The notes below the pieces were generated by a model. The model was not told where the DNA came from and did no database searches. It saw only the letters and a program-made list of their open reading frames with translations. Positions 52,223 through 63,400 of a stretch of DNA of 64,000 nucleotides are shown in pieces (the stretch's first letter is position 1; every line of letters begins with the position of its first letter). The translations under genes were made by a program, and so were the position numbers. Location: assembly GCF_012926615.1 (NCBI RefSeq), contig NZ_JABBNU010000005.1, forward strand, positions 62,001 to 126,000. Direction: 5' to 3'. The DNA comes from Marinigracilibium pacificum (GTDB lineage Bacteria > Bacteroidota > Bacteroidia > Cytophagales > Cyclobacteriaceae).

Positions 52223-55200
52223 ATGAATAGACAAATCACATTTTTTATTATTTATTTAATTGTTGCATTAAATACATTTGGTCAAATATCACCATTAACA
52301 TATAACAATGATGTTATACCTCCAGCTCCTGAATCTTCAAACCTGGGAAGATATGGTGAGTCAGCTGTTAATATGCACACAGGAACTCCTGAGATTTCAA
52401 TACCTTTGTATACTGTAAAGTCAGGAAATATAAAATTCCCAATAGAATTAAAATATAATGCCAATGGTATAAAGGTTTCAGATATCGGGTCACGTGTAGG
52501 AATGGGATGGACTTTAAATGCAAGTGGGGTAATTACCAGATCAGTAAGAGGTGGTAGATGGGATGAATATTACTACCGTTATGCATGTCCAAATGGGGAT
52601 TATGATAAAGGGGATTGTGAAGTTACTGGGTACCTAACTCAGCAAAATTCCTTTTGCGATCGATATGGTGATTCAGATAATATACCTGATGCATTTTATT
52701 ATAATTTCCCAGGTTACACTGGTAGTTTCACTATTATTAGAGATCATGATTTTTTATTAACTCCATATTACAATTTTAAAATTAAATATACCTATGGAAA
52801 TGGCTTTTATGATTTTGGATTCGAAAACAATGATGTTATAGGGAAATTTGACATAACAGATGATTCAGGACTCATTTACACATTTGATCAACTAGAGGAA
52901 ATAATTGCTACTAGTGGTAATGACGTTCAGTTTGATGAAGCACAATATGATCTATATGGTAGAAATAATAATATCAAAACATATTCTTCTTCATTTTTCA
53001 TGTCTCAAATAAATGACCCTATTAGCAGAAAAAAAGTTAGCTTTAAATATCTTACTCTTTCCAACGCCATTAGATACACTAGTATGCATTATACATACTA
53101 TCGTGGAAATGATGACACACCCGGCACGCTTAAAACCTGTTTTACTGGCCAGAGTGGTGAAAAAAATCCAGCAAAGGGGGTAACTTATGTTCAACATTCC
53201 AAACTGATTCAAGAAATAGTATATGATAATGGCAAAGTTAAATTTCATTATGGACAAAATAGATTAGACCTTGACGGGGATAAAGAATTAAGCAGAATTG
53301 AAATTTTTGATCCAAACTCAATTCCAATAAAATCTTTTGAATTTATCTATGAATATACAAATGCTACAAATAGTTCAGATTTCACAAGTAAACGAATGTA
53401 TTTGATGGAATTAAAAGAATATGATTCAAAAGGTAATTTTATCAAATCTCACAAATTTAAATATCATGATAAAGAAATACTACCTGACAGGGAAAGTTCA
53501 AAAGCTCAAGATTTGTTTGGATATTATAATGGAAAAATCAGCAATCATACTATGAAACCCACCATTTACTATTATCCAGATGAACAAGAAGAGATTTTAA
53601 CTGTATTTAAAAAGAACAATTATCTTGGGACAGAATATAAAGTTCTAGGTAGTAATCGATCAACTAGTTTCAATTTCATTAAAGCAGGTACAATAAAAGA
53701 AATTACATATCCTACAGGAGGGTCTACTCAATTTGAATTTGAACCTCATACTTTTATTAACAATGATCGATTAATAACCGGTGGAGGAATAAGAATTAAA
53801 CGAATTATTACAAATGACGATAATAATGGTCAAAGAATTATAGATTATAGCTATGAAGACCCTAAAACAGGATTAACTTCTGGGAGAGTTAATCGTCTAC
53901 CAAATTTCGGAATGCTTTGTAGGCCATATGATGGAAGTACATCAATTCTTGATTATCTGAGAGAAGACCTTAATATCAACATCAGTAGTCAATCAAAATT
54001 AGGTTTAACTTCTGGAAGTTACGTTGAATATAGTAATATCCAAGTAAAAGAATATGGAAAAGGAACAATACAATATAACTATTTTTCCATGGAAGAATTT
54101 CCAGATAAAAGTAATGGAAATATTTACAACCAAAAATTCACTAATTTTACTGATGCTGAGATTGACTTATTCGAAAGAACTGGCTATCCACATTTACCTT
54201 TTACAATAAATAGTCACATTAGATCCAAATTAAAAAGCATTGATTATTATGATGAAGATGGTACATTAGTAAAAAAAGATACATTTGAATATAATATTAA
54301 TAATGTCAAAAATAAGGTTATAAATAATTGTGTTCAATGGGATAGATATGACCCAAACCAAATTATAGAAAACTCATATAGTTTTAAATCTGATGTTATT
54401 TTACCAGAATCAGAAATACAAATTTTGTGGGATAAAAATATCAACAAATCAACTATTAGCAGAAAGTTAAACTATTACGATAATGTTTATTACCAATTAA
54501 AAGAAAGTCAAATTATTCAAAATGAAAATGAAAAAATAATTCAGTATTATAAATACCCCTATGACTACCAGAATTCAAGTCACCAAGAAATATTCAATTC
54601 ATTAGTCTTGGATAATAGAATAAATAATGTAATTGAAACTCAAAAGTGGAAATCGAACTCAAAAGAAACATTATTAATAGATCATAAAATAAGATTATTT
54701 GAAAAATTCGCGGATAACATCTTACCTAAAAAATATTTAGAAAGGGAAATTTCTGAATCCTTAAAATTTGAAAGCTTCAATGAAATTATAGATCCATTCG
54801 ATCCCCATCAAACCAAGGATTTCATAACAAAGGATGAAATAATAAAATATGACTATTATAGTAATCCAATTACTATCTATAATTATACTGGAAATTTAAC
54901 TAATTATTACTGGGGATTTTATGGGAATTTCCCTACTGCTAAATTAATTTATTCTGAAATCAATATTAATGATGGACTTGAATTTTCAATTTCAAAACTT
55001 AATTATTTTAAAGAATTAAATGAGTCTAATTACAAAGATTTAAATTTTGTTAATGAAGAAATCCGAAGTAAACTTTCAAATAATCAATTTATAGAAACTT
55101 ATACTTATCATCCTGAGTATGGAATAACCTCTATTACAGACACAAATGGAAAAACAACCTTTTATCAATATTCTAAAGAAGGCAAACTTGAAACTATTAG

Positions 55201-55264
55201 AGACAATAACTGGAATATATTAAAATATTTTCGTTATAAAATAAAAGAAAATGCAAATCCATAA
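52223..55264 (+). CDS. Second RHS/YD-repeat-like secreted protein, lacking an RHS core
   Basis: A 1013-residue protein with a signal peptide (1-19) and the start 'PPAPESSNLGRYGESAVNMHTGTPEISIPLYTV', typical of Bacteroidota RHS-like proteins (SpvB/TcaC-like N-terminal region). The C-terminal end has YD-type units ('YHPEYGITSITDTNGKTTFYQYSKEGKLETIRDNNWNILKYF'), but no 'DPLAE/DPTG' core and no tail follow. It is therefore either a different class or a truncated relative of the RHS gene it faces. The 152-base gap should hold divergent promoters. Confidence 0.8.
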   Translation: MNRQITFFIIYLIVALNTFGQISPLTYNNDVIPPAPESSNLGRYGESAVNMHTGTPEISIPLYTVKSGNIKFPIELKYNANGIKVSDIGSRVGMGWTLNASGVITRSVRGGRWDEYYYRYACPNGDYDKGDCEVTGYLTQQNSFCDRYGDSDNIPDAFYYNFPGYTGSFTIIRDHDFLLTPYYNFKIKYTYGNGFYDFGFENNDVIGKFDITDDSGLIYTFDQLEEIIATSGNDVQFDEAQYDLYGRNNNIKTYSSSFFMSQINDPISRKKVSFKYLTLSNAIRYTSMHYTYYRGNDDTPGTLKTCFTGQSGEKNPAKGVTYVQHSKLIQEIVYDNGKVKFHYGQNRLDLDGDKELSRIEIFDPNSIPIKSFEFIYEYTNATNSSDFTSKRMYLMELKEYDSKGNFIKSHKFKYHDKEILPDRESSKAQDLFGYYNGKISNHTMKPTIYYYPDEQEEILTVFKKNNYLGTEYKVLGSNRSTSFNFIKAGTIKEITYPTGGSTQFEFEPHTFINNDRLITGGGIRIKRIITNDDNNGQRIIDYSYEDPKTGLTSGRVNRLPNFGMLCRPYDGSTSILDYLREDLNINISSQSKLGLTSGSYVEYSNIQVKEYGKGTIQYNYFSMEEFPDKSNGNIYNQKFTNFTDAEIDLFERTGYPHLPFTINSHIRSKLKSIDYYDEDGTLVKKDTFEYNINNVKNKVINNCVQWDRYDPNQIIENSYSFKSDVILPESEIQILWDKNINKSTISRKLNYYDNVYYQLKESQIIQNENEKIIQYYKYPYDYQNSSHQEIFNSLVLDNRINNVIETQKWKSNSKETLLIDHKIRLFEKFADNILPKKYLEREISESLKFESFNEIIDPFDPHQTKDFITKDEIIKYDYYSNPITIYNYTGNLTNYYWGFYGNFPTAKLIYSEININDGLEFSISKLNYFKELNESNYKDLNFVNEEIRSKLSNNQFIETYTYHPEYGITSITDTNGKTTFYQYSKEGKLETIRDNNWNILKYFRYKIKENANP

Positions 55265-55354
55265 AATGGAACTATAGTTGTAAGATTTTTAAATTCTCCG
55301 GCTTTACAATAAAAATTAAATTTATTAAAATTAAATACCAACATCCATAAATAT

Positions 55355-55390
55355 CAAAAGGGTTCAGCAAGCTGAACCCTACCATTTTAA
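55355..55390. terminator. Terminator between the second RHS-like gene and the TonB fragment
   Basis: A perfect 10-bp stem AGGGTTCAGC/GCTGAACCCT (55359-55368 with 55371-55380), two-base loop. T residues follow on both strands (TTTT at 55387 on plus, TTTTGAT on minus), so it can stop both the RHS-like transcript and anything from the right. Confidence 0.75.
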
Positions 55391-55437
55391 AATTGAAGTG
55401 ACAAAAACGAATTAACTTTATATCCTTTCACCTACTG

Positions 55438-55576
55438 TAACTTAAATATAATCAGCAGTTTATACCGGGCATTTACTGGCTGACCGTTTTCATATCGGCT
55501 TGCCAGCGAGGCATCTCACTAATTGCCCTTATTGCTTCTTCTCTTAACTTCACATTTTCCGCCCCCATCTGTTTGG
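55438..55576 (-). pseudogene. Frameshifted fragment of a TonB C-terminal domain
   Basis: The minus-strand sequence matches the last 45 codons of the TonB-domain lipoprotein gene 1.1 kb away: 'ENVKLREEAIRAISEMPRWQADMK' versus 'ENVALRDEAIRAISEMPRWQAGMK'. One A is lost in an A run just after (GAAAAC against GAAAAAC), shifting the frame to a stop; after the shift 'GQPVNARYKLLIIFKLQ' can still be read. The 5' part of the gene is missing. It is a decayed partial duplication. Confidence 0.92.
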
Positions 55577-55848
55577 AGTGTTCCGCAGGACAACTTCAAA
55601 CTTTTTATGAAATGTAGAGTCTGTGACTCGGTCATTCCAAAGCAATGATACAATGTGAAATTTAATAATCAAAAAAAGCCTCACTTTACAGCAAGGCTTC
55701 TTTACGTTTATTAATTGAATTGATTAATAGTAACCGAACAGGTTATGCTGATAAAGCAACGTGCCCTATGATAGTTTCTTTGTAATGCTAAAACTAATCT
55801 CTAAAGAGTTTATATCATTTGCTAATTTTCATTTAATATAACACCTCA

Positions 55849-56481
55849 TCAATACCCAGAAACATTCTTACCAAGAATAAAATCACGAGTACCTATCAAC
55901 AACCCTGAATCAGTTTCTTTTAATTTCAGTATCCCCGAAGTGCCGCCTCTCGGGTTTTTCGGTTCAAGCTCATCCCGGGTTAGTAAGGTATCACCTTGAA
56001 AATAGTAAGAATCGACCCAATAGTAATTTCCATTTGGCTCCAGGATTATTACATGAATATGTGCTGGTTCCGTTCTGGATGGATAAACTCCTGGTTTAGA
56101 AGTATAAAATTCATACTTCCTATTACTATCTGCCTTAACCCAACCTCTAATATAACCGTGTCTTTTCTCCCACCCCTTAGATTCTGGTAAAGCTTTATAA
56201 ATGCCTTCTATATTTGTCTGATATAAATAGAGTATTACTTCCGGTGCTGGCGTAATTCCATCTGACATATAAACGGTGCCGGATACCTTTATCCGTGCAC
56301 CATTATTATTAAATCCTGGTAAAGTATCAACTGAATTTACCGGACTTTCAAATTCTAATACAGCTTCACACCCTTCACATCTACCGATTAATTGGTATTC
56401 TATATCAGTGCTACCTTCCTGAGCATTACAAGCCATAAACAGAGAAAGTGAAATCAATATCGTTATTTCCTTCAACTTCAA
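55849..56481 (-). CDS. Intradiol ring-cleavage dioxygenase-like lipoprotein
   Basis: A 210-residue protein with a lipoprotein signal (FMAC, Cys18). It has the intradiol dioxygenase core: 'RIKVSGTVYMSDGITPAPEVILYLYQTN', a Tyr in 'HGYIRGWVKAD' and 'PAHIHVIILEPNG' with the two iron histidines; the four iron ligands (2 Tyr, 2 His) appear to be present. The mature part opens with 'GRCEGCEAVLEFESP', typical of the exported Bacteroidota group. Family enzymes cleave catechols; as an envelope lipoprotein its substrate is uncertain. It lies 32 bases after the TonB-domain gene, on the same strand. Confidence 0.88.
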   Translation of the reverse strand: MKLKEITILISLSLFMACNAQEGSTDIEYQLIGRCEGCEAVLEFESPVNSVDTLPGFNNNGARIKVSGTVYMSDGITPAPEVILYLYQTNIEGIYKALPESKGWEKRHGYIRGWVKADSNRKYEFYTSKPGVYPSRTEPAHIHVIILEPNGNYYWVDSYYFQGDTLLTRDELEPKNPRGGTSGILKLKETDSGLLIGTRDFILGKNVSGY

Positions 56482-56513
56482 TTGGATATGGAATCAAATA
56501 CAAATTTCACCCG

Positions 56514-57134
56514 CTACTGCAACTTAAATGTAATAGGCAACTTATACCGAGCATTTACTGGCTGACCGTTTTTCATACCGGCTTGCCAGCGAGGCATCTC
56601 ACTAATTGCCCTGATTGCTTCATCTCTTAACGCCACATTTTCCGGACCTCCTTCGATCTGCGGACTGATAATATTTCCATCTTTATCAACAATAAAAGAA
56701 ACGATAACTGTGCCTTCTACATTATCTCTTCTAGCCGCTGATGGATATTTCATATTTTCCGCAAGCCACTTATCCATTTCTTCTTCACCACCCATGTAGG
56801 TTGGGTTGATATCCAGCACATTATGTATTATCATACCATCATCATTGGTATAAAATTCAGCATCGTCGTTACTCATAATCTCAGGATCCCCGACTTCAGT
56901 AATTACACCACTTGCATCCGCGCCTTCCATCGATTCCAGGTCTTCTCCGCTAGAACTGGAACCATCATCAGAAGATGTCTCATAATCATCGACCATTTCA
57001 TCTTCCATGGTCATTTCTTCAGAGTCGTTCATCATTTCTTCATCAGAGCTAGTCTCTGAATCTGACGAACTGCTACCTCCACAACTAATTGCGAACATAG
57101 CTATTAGAGCCAATGTTAATATTTTTCTGATCAT
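56514..57134 (-). CDS. Lipoprotein with TonB C-terminal domain and acidic linker
   Basis: A 206-residue protein. The signal ends 'FAISC' (Cys18), so it is a lipoprotein, not a TonB with an inner-membrane helix. Residues 19-85 are a low-complexity Ser/Asp/Glu/Met linker ('DSEEMTMEDEMVDDYETSSDDGSSSS'). Residues about 110-206 form a TonB_C domain ('WLAENMKYPSAARRDNVEGTVIVSFIVDKDGNI', 'ISEMPRWQAGMKNGQPVNARYKLPITFKLQ'). An acidic linker replaces the usual Pro-rich one. Energy transduction in the usual way is unlikely without a membrane anchor. The next gene encodes the dioxygenase-like lipoprotein. Confidence 0.9.
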   Translation of the reverse strand: MIRKILTLALIAMFAISCGGSSSSDSETSSDEEMMNDSEEMTMEDEMVDDYETSSDDGSSSSGEDLESMEGADASGVITEVGDPEIMSNDDAEFYTNDDGMIIHNVLDINPTYMGGEEEMDKWLAENMKYPSAARRDNVEGTVIVSFIVDKDGNIISPQIEGGPENVALRDEAIRAISEMPRWQAGMKNGQPVNARYKLPITFKLQ

Positions 57135-57217
57135 ATCTAGTAGATTTTTGGTATATAGAAGTTAACAAAAATCATCTTATATGACAATACATGGCTATAA
57201 TTTAAATATACCTAGGG

Positions 57218-60109
57218 CTAATATTTCAATATAAACTCCTGAAGATTATCTGAACGGTCAAGGTCAAGTTTTTTCCTTAATCTATATCTTGCTATCTCCA
57301 CTCCTCGGACAGATATGTTTAATAAATGAGCTATTTCTTTTGTAGACAAATTCATTCTCAAATAAGCACTCAATTTCATTTCCTGTGGAGTCAACTTTGG
57401 AAAACTATCCTTTAGTCGCTTGGTAAAATCACCATGTACCTGATCAAAATGTATTGCAAAATGATCCCAATCCTCATCAGAAGCTATATTTTTATCAATA
57501 TTGACCATGATTTTATTTAGCTCTTTCTTTACCTCCTGATTATTACTTCGCTTAATAATCGAACTAATATTATGCTTAATACTGTTAATAAAACTATTCT
57601 TATTTAAAAGGTGCATAGTCGAAGTAGCCAGTTCCTTGTTCTTACTTTCTACTTGTGATTGCAACTTTTCCTTTTCAAGTTGTTCGATTTTTTCCACTGA
57701 TGACCTTAACTGAAATTCCTTTTGATTGATAGCCTTCTTCTGGTTTAGTTCCATCAGGCGTTTCTCGTTTTTATGCTTCTTATCAATAAAATAAAACACA
57801 CCTATCACAAGAAACATCAAAAATCCTGCTCCTGAAATATAAGCTAATGGAGTTCGATACCAAGGAGAAATAATTACAAAGGTATAAGTATCCTCCTCAC
57901 TAATTTGATCATAAATGTTTTTTGCCCTTACCTTAAATGTATATGTTCCTTCCTTTAGGTTAGTATATTCTTTAATAGTCGACTCTGACCATGCACTCCA
58001 TTCATCATCATGATTTTCAAGAATATATTGGTATTGCGTTGAATTAGCTCCTTGATAAAAGGGCGCACTATACTCGAATCGAAATGAGTTTTGAGAGTAA
58101 TCATACTCACTCACCCTTTCAGCAGGCAAGTCTGAGGTTAATTCACCGTCATCATAATAATAGCCACTAAATACAAGGCTATCGGTAGGGTTAGTTGTGT
58201 TATATATTCTGCGAATCATTGCATTAAAAGAAAGGTTTGATGGATCTCCACCACTTTTACTATACAAAATAAACCCCTCTTTAGCACCATAAACTACCTG
58301 ATTAGAACTTAAAACAGACAGGTTTTGTAAGTCATCATTTAAGAGTCCTTTCAGTCTGTTAAATACCTTTGTATTCTTTTCATAAGTGCCATTCGATTGT
58401 TTAATAAGAACACCAATTTCATCCGTTGAAAGAAAATAAATATTACCCATAGGGTCTTGTTCCATAAAACTAAGACTGGCATTATTATCAAAAAATTCTG
58501 AAAAATATTTATCCGGTTCAAATCTATCAGTCTGCTCATTAAAAGAAAACACCGTAGTTTCAGTTGAAAATATCAAACGACCATTGATCTTCCAGACATT
58601 GATCAGATTATTGGATGGAAGACCATTTTTCTGACCGTAAAAATCTACAGTTACGGAATCAAGAGCATCATTCAATTTAATTCGATAAACTCCTTTGTAT
58701 CCATGAGTCATCCAGATATCTCCATTACTATCAACCTCCATCACCCTGGAAGACTCATCAAATCCCTTTAATTTCCTAACAAACTTAAGTGTTTCCCCAT
58801 CTCGACGAAATAATAGTAACCCTTTATAGGTTCCACATACTACCATATCAGGATGATTTGGCAACTCAACATAAGTCCACGTCCCAAGTATGTCTGAGAG
58901 CTCATTTACTTGTTGATCTTTGATTTGAAACGCCCCCAAATGGTGACCAAGCAGGAGTAGATTATCAATTTCTTTTATTGAATATACCTGACCTGTGGTA
59001 TTTGGAATAAAACTAAAGTTCTGTGCTGATTTATCGGTAAACGGTTTAAAATATAGCCCGTTATTGGTTCCAAGATAAAGTATATCATCGACTAATAAAC
59101 CATCATAACCTGTCCCGGGTAAATTTGACTGTTCACTTATGATGGTAAAAGGAATATTCATTTCAATAACAGAAATTCCGTTATTGTGGCCAACCCATAA
59201 ATTACCGTAGATATCTTCAAATAAAGAAAGTACAGTTCGGTTATTTAATCCATTACCTTTATTGAGATAATATTGTACCTCACCATTTGAATCAGTTATG
59301 TAAAGTCCTTGATTTTGTGTTCCAATGGCCATGTTTCCTGACGATAGTCTGATAGCTGTATTTACAACTGCTTTGGAAAGAGCCTCCTTTATTTCATTAT
59401 TCCACACGTCAAATTTGACTCCATTCCAGGTGTAAGCACCATGGCTATCAGTGAATATCAAAAGATGATTATTGGCTAATGGAATTATTGATGTTATGGG
59501 TATCCCTTTAAAAAAATCTCCCTGGTCAAAAAGTTTGAGTTCACCATTATCCAGATAAGTCAACCCATATTCCAGTTCATTAACAAACAAACGATTATTC
59601 ACAAAATGAAAATTTTCAGGAGGAAATTGAGGTTCGATTACATCAATAAACTGATCATTTTCATAAATAAAAATCTGTCTGAAGGTACAAAAGTATATTT
59701 TTTGACCATCATTGAAAACCTTCCATGTTTCATCAAAATTTCGATATTGGTCGGGTAAACTATCAGCAAGAGACACATAATTTTCACCTTCGGGCATTGA
59801 AGGAATCACATAACCAAAATCACCCTGTACGGCAACATAAATTTTACCTTTAGGACCGATCATAACGTCTCTCATTTTTGTTCCGTTCGGAATCATGTAT
59901 CTGTCCCATGAATTAGCATCGTATTCCAGTAACCCGAAATTATTAGCTACATAGATCAGACCATCATTATTCTGAGTAATCGTCCAATTTTGAATCCCTC
60001 CTTCATAATCCTGAGTAGAAAAATATTTTGTGAAAGGCAGCCCTTTAGAATTCTGACCTGAAATTGTCTGTGTAGATATAAATAAAAATAGAAATAAAAG
60101 CCTTCCCAT
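57218..60109 (-). CDS. Two-component-type beta-propeller sensor with Y_Y_Y domain and LuxR helix-turn-helix
   Basis: About 963 residues from 'MGRLLFLFLFISTQTISGQ' (a frame start 36 bases further up is possible but would spoil the signal). Periplasmic propeller repeats ('NDGLIYVANNFGLLEYDANSW', 'EDIYGNLWVGHNNGISVI', 'DSNGDIWMTHGYKGVYRI'), then a triple-tyrosine domain, one membrane helix (about 750-775), a coiled coil and a C-terminal LuxR HTH ('LTPQEMKLSAYLRMNLSTKEIAHLLNISVRGVEIARYRLRKKL'). There is no kinase domain: sensing and DNA binding are in one chain. It is divergent from susC (304-base gap) and probably regulates it. Confidence 0.93.
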   Translation of the reverse strand: MGRLLFLFLFISTQTISGQNSKGLPFTKYFSTQDYEGGIQNWTITQNNDGLIYVANNFGLLEYDANSWDRYMIPNGTKMRDVMIGPKGKIYVAVQGDFGYVIPSMPEGENYVSLADSLPDQYRNFDETWKVFNDGQKIYFCTFRQIFIYENDQFIDVIEPQFPPENFHFVNNRLFVNELEYGLTYLDNGELKLFDQGDFFKGIPITSIIPLANNHLLIFTDSHGAYTWNGVKFDVWNNEIKEALSKAVVNTAIRLSSGNMAIGTQNQGLYITDSNGEVQYYLNKGNGLNNRTVLSLFEDIYGNLWVGHNNGISVIEMNIPFTIISEQSNLPGTGYDGLLVDDILYLGTNNGLYFKPFTDKSAQNFSFIPNTTGQVYSIKEIDNLLLLGHHLGAFQIKDQQVNELSDILGTWTYVELPNHPDMVVCGTYKGLLLFRRDGETLKFVRKLKGFDESSRVMEVDSNGDIWMTHGYKGVYRIKLNDALDSVTVDFYGQKNGLPSNNLINVWKINGRLIFSTETTVFSFNEQTDRFEPDKYFSEFFDNNASLSFMEQDPMGNIYFLSTDEIGVLIKQSNGTYEKNTKVFNRLKGLLNDDLQNLSVLSSNQVVYGAKEGFILYSKSGGDPSNLSFNAMIRRIYNTTNPTDSLVFSGYYYDDGELTSDLPAERVSEYDYSQNSFRFEYSAPFYQGANSTQYQYILENHDDEWSAWSESTIKEYTNLKEGTYTFKVRAKNIYDQISEEDTYTFVIISPWYRTPLAYISGAGFLMFLVIGVFYFIDKKHKNEKRLMELNQKKAINQKEFQLRSSVEKIEQLEKEKLQSQVESKNKELATSTMHLLNKNSFINSIKHNISSIIKRSNNQEVKKELNKIMVNIDKNIASDEDWDHFAIHFDQVHGDFTKRLKDSFPKLTPQEMKLSAYLRMNLSTKEIAHLLNISVRGVEIARYRLRKKLDLDRSDNLQEFILKY

Positions 60110-60413
60110 CGTAAATATTTTATCAGTTCTACCTGAAACAAACATATAATTGAAAATGAAAAATCACAATCTCCTTTGATGTATTAACAAAAATGACAGG
60201 AGAAAAATTGAAAAAATCAAAATAGTACTTAAAATACAAATAAACAAAGATTTTAATATGAACTGATGAAATATTGTGAAAGTCAAAAATAGCAACTGAT
60301 GTATTCATGTAGTACCATGATTTTTGGGTATACAAATAATTAGGAGTTTCTTCAAACGATTGCAGTTAAAAGCGCAATTATGAAAAACTAATTTTTATAA
60401 CCCTAATAAACAT
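60110..60413. other. Divergent intergenic region between the sensor-regulator and susC, 304 bases
   Basis: Should contain the susC promoter and the operator of the LuxR-type regulator. No clear TTTG/TAnnTTTG pair was placed; an imperfect inverted repeat ATTGCAGTTAAAAGCGCAAT lies at about 60359-60378, just before the susC leader. No gene seen. Confidence 0.55.
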
Positions 60414-63400
60414 ATGAAAAAAGCACTACTCATCCAGTTGCTGTTTATGCTGCTGTCTGTAAGTTCATACGGGCAACAGGCGGTAAGCGGAAAGGTAACT
60501 GACAGCGACGGGTTTCCTGTTCCGGGAGTAAACGTTCTTCAAAAAGGAACAAGTAATGGAACAGTAACCGATATCGACGGCAATTACAGTCTTACCTTAC
60601 CTTCAGATGCTGTAATATCTTTCACTTATATCGGATTTATAACCCAGGAAATACCAGTTCAAAGCCGTGGTATTATTAACGTGGAATTAGTTGAGGATAT
60701 TACCTCTCTAAATGAGGTTGTTGTAGTAGGGTATGGTACAACAACAAAAAAAGAACTTACCGGAGCAGTTTCTTCTGTAAAAGGTGAGAATCTTGAAAAA
60801 TTAAATGCTCCAAGAATTGAAAATGCACTTCAAGGACAATTCGCCGGAGTTAATGTCACTTCTAATTCAGGGTCACCTGGAGGAGATCAAAACATCAATA
60901 TTCGTGGGTTTTCAACTAACGGAAACGCTTCGCCACTGATCGTGGTTGATGGTATTATCTATGATGATGGTTTATCTGCCTTAAACCCTAATGATATCGA
61001 ATCAATTGATGTTTTAAAAGACGCTACCGCTGGTATCTATGGTGTACAGGCAGCGAATGGTGTAATCATGATTACAACAAAAAAAGGTCGGAAAAACCAA
61101 AAAGCACAAGTTTCTTTAGATGCATATTATGGTGTCCAGGAAACATCAAAAAAGCTAGACATAATGAATGCTACTGAATATGCAGTAATTAAAAATGAAG
61201 CAGCAGCAGCAAATGGTGACACTCCTCCTTTTGCAAATACTAATTTAGGTGAAGGTACTGATTGGCAGGATGAAGTATTCGAAACTGCACCAATCCAAAG
61301 CTATAACTTAACCGTAAGAGGTGGTACAAGTAAAAGTACTTATTCGATTGGTGGCACCTATTTTGATCAAAAAGGTATTGTTGGAGGAGATAAATCATCA
61401 TATACCCGATATAATGGAAGAATAAACTTTAGTACTGACCTTTCAGATAATTTAACTTTCGAAAATATTTTATTATATACTAATGAAGAAAGAAAAACAC
61501 TTCCTGAAAATGTTATAGGATCAGTTTTATTCAATGCACTAAATAACAGTCCTATTTTTGACGTTTACGATGAAAATGGAGACTTTACTTATGCAGATGG
61601 CATTGGAGATGTAATAAACCCGATTGCTCAAATGGCTAATACCTTCAATGAATCGTTTACAAATAAAGTAACTGGGAAATTGGGATTAGACTGGGAGATC
61701 AATGATGCATTTAGTGTTACAGGTCGTGTGGGCTACAATTATGCTGATGTGAAATTCAGAGGTTTTTCTCCACTAGTTTATTATGGTGCCGGTAAAGCAC
61801 AAAACACAGCTTTGAATGCAGATCTTGATCCAACTTCAACAGAAATTGCTCCAGGAACTGAGATCGATGTACCTAATAATGTTACACAATCCAACACAAC
61901 TTATTTCAATTATAATTTTGATGCTTTCTTAAATTATGAAGAAACATTTAATGATGTTCATAAGGTAAAAGCAACGATAGGTACGTCAATTTATTCTTAT
62001 TCAGAAAAAGGTTTATTTGGTACTGCATACAATGTTCCTTACAATTCATGGGAATTTGCTTACATATCTGCAGCCGATGGTGCAAACTTATTAAATAGCT
62101 CTAGTGCTTATCAGTTTGAATCAAGATTACTTTCTTATTTTATTAGAGGAGAGTACAACTATGAAGATAAATACCTTTTATCAGCTATGGTCAGAAGGGA
62201 TGGATCTAGCCGATTCGGTCCAAATAATAAAGTAGGATACTTTCCAACATTCTCAGCAGCCTGGGTTTTATCTGAAGAAGATTTCTTCTCTCCAAATGGG
62301 TTTATCGATTTCTTCAAAATAAGAGCCAGTTATGGTGTTTCAGGAAATGACAGAATTGGCAACTGGGCTTATAGAGGATTATTGGATGGAGAAGCTGTAT
62401 ATCCTTTTAATAACCAGTTAACAACAGGTAGGGCAATTGGCCTGTTAGGTAATCCGGATTTAAGATGGGAGCAAACTTCTCAATTAGATTTTGGAATTGA
62501 CCTTGACATTTTAGAAGGAGATCTATCAATGTCTTTAGATTACTACATAAAAACTACGACTGACCTATTATTCCAACCAGAAGTATCTGCGATTGTTGGT
62601 GCTTATGGTGCTGGAGGACAGCCACCATTTGTAAACGCTGGTGAAATTCAAAATAAAGGATTTGAACTAGGATTAAATTATCGTAAAAGAATATCAGATA
62701 ACTTCAACTTTAATGTAAACTATAATTTAGCGACATATAACAATGAAGTTACTGGGCTATTTGAAGGTGCAGACTTTTTATCTCGTGGTGAATTTAGTGT
62801 AGGAGGTATTAATCCTACTAGAATGGAAGTTGGATTCCCTCTAGGTTATTTTGTCGGACTTCAAACTAACGGTATTTTCCAAAATCAGGCAGAAATTGAT
62901 AATGCCCCTACTCAAGAAGGAGCACAACCCGGTGATCTTCGATTTGTAGATGTTAATGGTGATGGAATGATCGATTTTAGTGGAAATACTGATAGGGTTC
63001 AAATCGGTTCACCAATCCCTGACTTCACAATGGGTCTAACTTTATCTGCTGAGGCTTATGGATTTGATTTTTCGGCCTTCCTTTATGCTTCAATAGGGAA
63101 TGATATTGTCAGAAATTATGAGAGACAAACACCTCTAGCGAATCTGATGTCTTACAAGTTAGACCGTTGGACTGGTGAGGGTACTTCAAACTCTGAACCA
63201 CGAATTACAAATGGTCCTAATAGAAACAATGTATTTTCAGATTACTTCGTAGAAGATGGTTCTTACCTAAGATTAAAAAACATCCAAATCGGATACTCAT
63301 TACCTTCTCGAGTAATTGAAAATATTGGCTTTGAGCGTGTAAGACTTTATGTGTCTGCAAACAATCTATTTACGCTGACCGATTACATGGGGTATGATCC

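Larger units (their letters stand above)
55265..55848. other. Intergenic region with terminators and a TonB-domain gene fragment, 584 bases
   Basis: From left: a perfect 10-bp stem terminator, the frameshifted TonB-domain fragment, 80 bases without recognisable content, a weaker minus-strand stem (55671-55702, AAGCCT/AGGCTT with a T run) and a 140-base AT-rich stretch leading to the dioxygenase gene's stop. No intact gene. Confidence 0.75.
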
